From Butyrivibrio sp. NC2002 (lineage in GTDB: Bacteria; Bacillota; Clostridia; Lachnospirales; Lachnospiraceae), in the NCBI RefSeq assembly GCF_000702265.1, contig NZ_JNKZ01000007.1, forward strand, positions 62,001 to 126,000: a stretch of DNA of 64,000 nucleotides. Direction: 5' to 3'. The position numbers were made by a program, and so were the translations under genes. The notes below the pieces were generated by a model. The model was given only the letters and a program-made list of their open reading frames with translations. It searched no databases and was not told where the DNA came from. The stretch's first letter is position 1. Each line of letters opens with the position of its first letter. Below, in pieces: positions 59,474 to 64,000 of the stretch.

Positions 59474-60298
59474 ATGGCTGAAAATAAGATTTATGAAAAA
59501 GTAGAAAACTGTGTAAAGGCAATAAGAGAGGTGACTGATTTTGTTCCCAGAGTTGCCATAACTTTAGGATCAGGACTTGGAAACTATGCAAATCAGATAG
59601 ATGTAAAGTGTGAAATCCCTTATTCTAAGATTCCGGGATTTCCTGTTTCAACTGTTCCGGGACATGACGGCAAATTTATATTTGGTTATGTTGGAGAAGT
59701 TCCTGTTGTTTGCATGAAGGGAAGAGTACATTACTACGAAGGATATGACATCACAGATGTTGTACTTCCTACAAGAGTTATGAAGATGCTTGGCGCAAAG
59801 ATTCTATTCCTTACAAATGCATCAGGCGGAATCAATTATAACTTTGAAGCAGGCGACCTTATGCTTATGACTGACCATATTTCCATATTTGCTCCTAATC
59901 CGCTTATCGGAGCCAATATAGACGAGCTTGGAACAAGATTCCCTGATATGAGTGAAGTCTATGACAAGGATCTTAGACAGATCATCATTGATACAGCAAT
60001 TGAGAATAAGATCCCGCTTAAAATGGGCGTTTATGCTCAGCTAACAGGACCTTCTTTTGAGTCTCCTGCTGAGATCAAGGCTCTTAGAACAATGGGCGTA
60101 GATGCTGTAGGAATGAGTACAGTTGTTGAGGCTATTGCTGCTAACCACATGGGAATGAAAATCTGTGCAGTATCATGCATAAGCAATCTTGCAGCAGGTA
60201 TGGGAGATCCGCTTTCACATGAGGATGTTCAGAAGGCTGCTGATAAGACAGGACCTTTGTTTGAAAAACTGGTAACTGAGTGCGTCAAAAAGTTTTAA
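59474..60298 (+). CDS. punA: Purine nucleoside phosphorylase
   Basis: Phosphorolyses purine nucleosides (typically inosine and guanosine). The 274-residue protein is of the trimeric PNP family: ITLGSGLGNYANQI, IPGFPVSTVPGHDGKF, MKGRVHYYEGYDITDVVLPTRVMK, LTNASGGIN, and the base-binding QLTGPSFESPAEIKALRTMGVDAVGMSTVVEAIAA. Starts directly after the hydrolase stop with GGAGGA upstream. Works with the deaminase at 60501 in purine salvage. Confidence 0.95.
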   Translation: MAENKIYEKVENCVKAIREVTDFVPRVAITLGSGLGNYANQIDVKCEIPYSKIPGFPVSTVPGHDGKFIFGYVGEVPVVCMKGRVHYYEGYDITDVVLPTRVMKMLGAKILFLTNASGGINYNFEAGDLMLMTDHISIFAPNPLIGANIDELGTRFPDMSEVYDKDLRQIIIDTAIENKIPLKMGVYAQLTGPSFESPAEIKALRTMGVDAVGMSTVVEAIAANHMGMKICAVSCISNLAAGMGDPLSHEDVQKAADKTGPLFEKLVTECVKKF

Positions 60299-60483
60299 CT
60301 CAGTCGGAGAAATCCCCTACCTCTAAGCGTTAGCGTAGGTGGGGGTTATGACAAACTATACTCAGTCGGGGTACAAGCTCCGACTGAGTTAAACGCTCCG
60401 CGAGGATGCGCACGGATTCGGACAGGAATTTGTCTGCTGAAGCAGACCCGAATCCGGCGCGCAAGACTCGCGAGCGAGTCTTG
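60297..60483. repeat. Highly structured 187-bp intergenic element with alternative pairings
   Basis: The 202-base gap between punA and the deaminase is almost all inverted repeats. AACTCAGTCGGAG (60297-60309) pairs perfectly with CTCCGACTGAGTT (60378-60390). The middle copy ACTCAGTCGG (60360-60369) can pair with part of the same arm (60380-60389), so the two are mutually exclusive. Inside lies TCCCC/GGGG-type pairing (60313-60345). Then CGGATTCGG/CCGAATCCG (60413-60456) encloses GTCTGCT/AGCAGAC, and CAAGACTCGC-GA-GCGAGTCTTG is at 60462-60483. The first arm overlaps the punA stop. Confidence 0.85.
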
Positions 60484-60500
60484 AATAAACCGGAGGGCAT

Positions 60501-61808
60501 ATGAGAATCAGATTTTATAACGCAAGAGTACTTACAATGAGAGATGGCGAGGACATCTTTGAAGGCGAGGTTTGGACACAGGATGACAAGATCATTTTCT
60601 GTGGCAAAAAATCACAGGTAGATGAGTATTACAAGGAAAATCCTCAGAGTAAGCTTTCATTTGACAGAGAGATTGACTGTAAGAAAAATCTTCTTATGCC
60701 GGGCTTTAAAAATGCGCATACTCATTCAGCAATGACTCTTCTTCGTTCAAGAGCTGATGATCTGCCGCTTCAGGACTGGTTAAACGAGCAGATTTTTCCT
60801 GTTGAAGCAAAGCTTACAGCAGAAGATATCTACTACCTCACACAGCTTGCAATACTTGAATATATAGAGGGCGGTATCACATCTATTTTTGATATGTACC
60901 TTACTCCCATGTCTATAGCTGATGCGTGTAGAGATGCGGGAATGAGATGCGTTCAGGTTGGAGCTGTAAATAATTTTTCTCAGTCTGTGGAGCTTGTTGA
61001 AGAGTGCTACAACACATTGAACGGCAGAGACAGCTACAACTCATATATTTTGGGATTCCATGCTGAATATACATGCTCTAAAGAGCTGCTTGAAAAAATT
61101 GCAGAGCTTGCTCATAAATATAAAGCACCTGTATTTACTCATATTTCCGAGACAGCCAAGGAAACAGCTGAATGTAAGGAAAGATACGGACTAACACCTA
61201 CTCAGTTCCTTGACTCTCTTCATATGTTTGATTACGGCGGAGGCGGTTACCATCTGGTACATACTGATGAAAAGGATATGGAAATCCTTAAAAAGCGTGG
61301 TATGTATGTTGTTACAAATCCCGGCTCCAATACAAAGCTTGCAAGCGGAATTGCTCCTATTAACGAATACTTAAAGAGAGGCATTCCCGTTGCACTTGGA
61401 ACAGACGGACCTGCAAGTAACAACTGCCTTAGCATGTTCAGAGAAATGTTCCTTGCAACAGGACTTGCTAAGCTTCGTGAAAATGATGCTTCATGCGTTG
61501 ATGCGATGGAAGTTCTTAAGATGGCCACAGTTAACGGCGCTCATGCAATGGGACTTAATAACTGCGATATGCTCTCTGAAGGCAAGACGGCCGACATCAT
61601 AATGATCGACCTCAATAAGCCTAATATGCGACCTATTAATAATATCTGCAAAAACATTGTTTACAGCGGTGATCCATCGAATGTCAAGATGACTATGATT
61701 GGCGGTATTATCCGTTATGAAGACGGCAACTACAACATAGGCATTGGAACGGATGAGCTGTATAAAAAGGTGGAGGAAATCAAAGCTCGCATTGATAAAG
61801 AGCTGTAA
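60501..61808 (+). CDS. mtaD: 5-methylthioadenosine/S-adenosylhomocysteine deaminase-like amidohydrolase
   Basis: Metal-dependent deaminase of the cytosine/adenosine family, likely acting on S-adenosylhomocysteine, methylthioadenosine or adenosine. The 435-residue protein has the metal-binding NAHTHSAMTLLRSRADDLPLQDWL, the HAEYTC region, THISETAKE, the HLVHTDEKD-type His, and GTDGPASNN. Ends in an amidohydrolase beta-sandwich. With punA upstream this forms a purine/methylthio salvage pair. CCGGAGGG precedes the ATG. Confidence 0.88.
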   Translation: MRIRFYNARVLTMRDGEDIFEGEVWTQDDKIIFCGKKSQVDEYYKENPQSKLSFDREIDCKKNLLMPGFKNAHTHSAMTLLRSRADDLPLQDWLNEQIFPVEAKLTAEDIYYLTQLAILEYIEGGITSIFDMYLTPMSIADACRDAGMRCVQVGAVNNFSQSVELVEECYNTLNGRDSYNSYILGFHAEYTCSKELLEKIAELAHKYKAPVFTHISETAKETAECKERYGLTPTQFLDSLHMFDYGGGGYHLVHTDEKDMEILKKRGMYVVTNPGSNTKLASGIAPINEYLKRGIPVALGTDGPASNNCLSMFREMFLATGLAKLRENDASCVDAMEVLKMATVNGAHAMGLNNCDMLSEGKTADIIMIDLNKPNMRPINNICKNIVYSGDPSNVKMTMIGGIIRYEDGNYNIGIGTDELYKKVEEIKARIDKEL

Positions 61809-61820
61809 TCTGGGGACTTA

Positions 61821-63509
61821 ATGAACGGTATTATTTTTATAGCTATAATTGCAACAGTTCTTCTGCTTGTCTTTCTCATCGGAAAAAGTAATGAGAAGAC
61901 CGAGAGAGAAAGATTTATAAAGCAGGTAAAAAATGAATTCGGAAAAGCTCCTTCCAAGAGGCTTAAAACTTCGGGGAAGGGGCTTTGGGGATACCATCTA
62001 AAGCATAGAAATGATTATTTTGTCGATGACATCACCTTTAGCGACCTCTCGCTTAGTGATGTCTTTGACAGGATCAACTATTGCGAATCTGATGCCGGAG
62101 AGGAATATCTTTATTATCTTATAAGAAATCCAAAGATAGGTTTATCTGACGAAACAGGCGAATTTGAAGAGCATGTTTCTGATTTTATTACAGATGAAGA
62201 TCTTAGACTTAAGTATAAGCAGATTTTTCATTCGATCGGCAAAAACTTCAAATATTCAATATACGAGTATCTGGACTTTCTTGATAAATATGACAGAGAG
62301 TCTAATTTTGTGCACTTTCTTTTACTTGCACTTATGGCAGTATCCCTTATCATAATGTGCGCATGGAATTTTACTTTTGGATTTTTGCTGCTTCTTTGCA
62401 CATTTGCTTATAATATTGTTTCGTATTTTAGGATAAAAGCACAGATAGACCCTTATATTTCTACTTTTGCCTACGTTTGCAGACTTTTAAGAATGGCGAA
62501 AAAAGTATCAGACGAAGGGGATGAAAGATTTAAAAAAGAAAATGATGAGCTTCTTATCAGCTGTAAAAATATGGAGGGCTTTATAAAGGGCTCATGGGTT
62601 CTGATGTCACCCTCCAAGATGAATGGCAGTGGTAATCCTATAGATGTCCTTATGGATTATGTTCGCATGCTTACACATGTAGACATAATCAAATTCAATA
62701 AAATGTTTGACAGCCTGAAAAAAGAAATTGCAAGTGTCGACAAGATGATAAGCATTATGGGACGAATTGATGCAGAGCTTTCAGTTTCATATTTTAGAGC
62801 ATCACTACAAAACGGATACAGCATTCCTGATCTTACCGAAAACGGAAGCAGGAAATTTGCGATGGAGGATGGTTATCATCCGCTTATTGATGTGCCCGTA
62901 AAAAATACGATTTTATCAGATAGGGGCATTCTTATTACAGGTTCTAATGCTTCCGGCAAGTCGACATTTTTAAAAACCTGCGCTATAAATGCAATCCTGT
63001 CTCAGAGTATAAATACGGCACTTGCTTCAAAATATGCGGCTCCTTTTTATAGGGTTTACTCATCTATGGCTCTTCGAGATGACCTAAGGGGCGGAGACAG
63101 CTATTATATGGTCGAGATTAAATCTCTTAAGAGAATACTCGATGCAAAAGACGGCAAGGCTCCTGTACTTTGCTTTATCGATGAAGTCTTAAGAGGAACC
63201 AATACCGTTGAGAGAATATCAGCATCTGCCAAGATACTTGAGTATTTTGCAGAATCTGATGTTTACTGCATTGCAGCAACTCATGATGTTGAACTCTCAC
63301 AATTATTAAAGGAATGCTTTGATATCTATCATTTCGAGGGCATTATGAAGGGTGATGATGTGGAATTTGATTATCTCTTAAAGGAAGGCCCTGCGACTAC
63401 AAGAAATGCCATAAATCTGCTTAAGGTTATAGGATATGATGAAAAAATAGTAACCGATGCTGAAAATATGGCAAAAAGATTTGAAGAATCAGGAATTTGG
63501 TCTTTATAA
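61821..63509 (+). CDS. Membrane-anchored MutS-like ATPase (MutS domain V family)
   Basis: Homologue of the ATPase domain of MutS, with unknown role rather than mismatch repair, since the mismatch-binding domain is missing. The 562-residue protein has an N-terminal membrane helix (about 5-20), a hydrophobic pair of helices near 172-210 (LLLALMAVSLIIMCAWNFTFGFLLLLCTFAYNIVSYF), a helical lever region, and the ATPase domain. Walker A is GSNASGKST (374-382); Walker B is CFIDEVLRGTNTVERI; AATHDVELSQLL follows. Begins 12 bases after the deaminase. Confidence 0.88.
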   Translation: MNGIIFIAIIATVLLLVFLIGKSNEKTERERFIKQVKNEFGKAPSKRLKTSGKGLWGYHLKHRNDYFVDDITFSDLSLSDVFDRINYCESDAGEEYLYYLIRNPKIGLSDETGEFEEHVSDFITDEDLRLKYKQIFHSIGKNFKYSIYEYLDFLDKYDRESNFVHFLLLALMAVSLIIMCAWNFTFGFLLLLCTFAYNIVSYFRIKAQIDPYISTFAYVCRLLRMAKKVSDEGDERFKKENDELLISCKNMEGFIKGSWVLMSPSKMNGSGNPIDVLMDYVRMLTHVDIIKFNKMFDSLKKEIASVDKMISIMGRIDAELSVSYFRASLQNGYSIPDLTENGSRKFAMEDGYHPLIDVPVKNTILSDRGILITGSNASGKSTFLKTCAINAILSQSINTALASKYAAPFYRVYSSMALRDDLRGGDSYYMVEIKSLKRILDAKDGKAPVLCFIDEVLRGTNTVERISASAKILEYFAESDVYCIAATHDVELSQLLKECFDIYHFEGIMKGDDVEFDYLLKEGPATTRNAINLLKVIGYDEKIVTDAENMAKRFEESGIWSL

Positions 63510-63551
63510 ACAGGCATAGTACATGCTAAATTATTCTTTGTTGAGGTAATT

Positions 63552-64000
63552 ATGGAAGTAACAATTTTTTCAGACGGATCTGCAAGGGGCAACCCGGACG
63601 GACCCGGAGGTTTCGGAACAATAATAAGGTATGTTGACCCAAAAGGAGTGACACACGAAAAAGAGATAAGCTGCGGCTATGATAAAACAACCAATAACAG
63701 AATGGAACTGATGGGGGTTATATCAGGTCTTGAAGCATTGAACAGACCATGCAGGGTGAATGTGGTATCGGATTCAAAATATGTTATCAGCGCCTTCAAT
63801 GAAAACTGGGTAAGTAACTGGATAAAGAAGGGCTGGAAAAAATCTGATGGTAAGGCTGTTAAAAATGTTGAGCTTTGGAAAAGACTTATCGAAGCAGCCA
63901 AAAAACACGATATTATCTGGACATGGGTTAAGGGACATGATGGTCACCCCGAGAACGAGAGATGTGATGAGCTTGCTACAACAGCGGCTGATGGTTTGCC
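63552..64000 (+). CDS. rnhA: Ribonuclease HI (cut by window end)
   Basis: Degrades RNA in RNA-DNA hybrids. The frame runs off the end; 149 codons are visible. MEVTIFSDGSARGNPDGPGGFG has the first catalytic Asp (D8), TTNNRMELMGVISGL the Glu, VVSDSKYVISAF the second Asp, and the region WVKGHDGHPENERCDELA the His loop and last Asp. Most of the catalytic core is present. TTGAGGTAAT precedes the ATG. Independent of RNase HII at 33331. Confidence 0.93.
   Translation, partial: MEVTIFSDGSARGNPDGPGGFGTIIRYVDPKGVTHEKEISCGYDKTTNNRMELMGVISGLEALNRPCRVNVVSDSKYVISAFNENWVSNWIKKGWKKSDGKAVKNVELWKRLIEAAKKHDIIWTWVKGHDGHPENERCDELATTAADGL

Noticed and set aside
1..64000. CRISPR array, transposase, integrase or prophage genes
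   Set aside because: No regularly spaced direct repeats with unique spacers, and no recognisable mobile-element enzymes; the only multi-copy repeat is the 76-77-bp element.

Overview
The window looks like chromosome of a Gram-positive Lachnospiraceae anaerobe, most probably a Butyrivibrio or Pseudobutyrivibrio-like rumen or gut bacterium. This is inferred from AT-rich coding style, Firmicutes gene order (plsX-acpP-rnc-smc-ftsY; ylxM-ffh-rpsP-khpA; rplS-lepB-rbgA-rnhB-fliK-like-flhB-like-yraN; der-plsY-gpsA), a T-box tyrS, flagellar genes, and two intracellular glycosidases (GH8 exo-oligoxylanase, GH2 beta-galactosidase) that fit a plant-fibre degrader. I ran no database search; all family calls are by recognition.

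Layout. 1-1.3 kb: a possibly cut unknown gene, a small Cys-containing DUF6472-like protein, mscL on the minus strand, and tRNA-Gly(CCC). 1.6-9.7 kb: a membrane GGDEF-EAL protein, tmcAL divergent from ackA, exo-oligoxylanase, and a large flagellin behind a sigma-D type promoter. 9.7-12.1 kb: two AraC regulators, a 53-residue ORF, and rpmF alone on the minus strand behind a consensus promoter. 12.2-22.2 kb: plsX, acpP, rnc, smc, ftsY, ilvA, a YitT protein and a membrane-anchored GH25 lysozyme, then lacZ (22.2-25.5 kb). 25.6-37.5 kb: SRP and ribosome-maturation genes, uridine phosphorylase and cytidine deaminase, rplS, two signal peptidases, rbgA, rnhB, FliK-like and FlhB-like proteins, yraN and a response regulator. 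37.5-47.5 kb: its histidine kinase, prs (minus), a DUF512 [Fe-S] protein, der, plsY, gpsA and an intact GGDEF protein. 47.6-51.2 kb: two secreted proteins, then tyrS with a T-box.

The accessory part is 51.4-64 kb. 51.5-54.5 kb is a small orphan type VII (WXG100)-like module: two DUF4176 paralogues bracket a WXG-domain protein that carries a YxxxE signal and a pre-toxin-like region but ends without a toxin domain, a four-helix membrane protein, an orphan coding remnant and an unknown 205-residue protein. It is followed by a mobile-looking repeat and a decayed ORF. Next comes a metal-resistance operon (ArsR repressor with a 12-bp inverted-repeat operator on a TTGACA-N17-TATATT promoter, HMA metallochaperone, P-type ATPase) that runs directly into a serine hydrolase and purine nucleoside phosphorylase. 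After a 190-bp structured element come an mtaD-type deaminase, a MutS-like ATPase and rnhA (cut at the window edge).

The most unusual signals are: a 76-77-bp repeat present three times in the same orientation, nearly identical, each with a nested hairpin and a 16-19 codon ORF; the orphan WXG/DUF4176 module with its remnants; the structured intergenic element at 60.3-60.5 kb with two mutually exclusive pairings; and back-to-back prs/DUF512 promoters whose -35 boxes touch.
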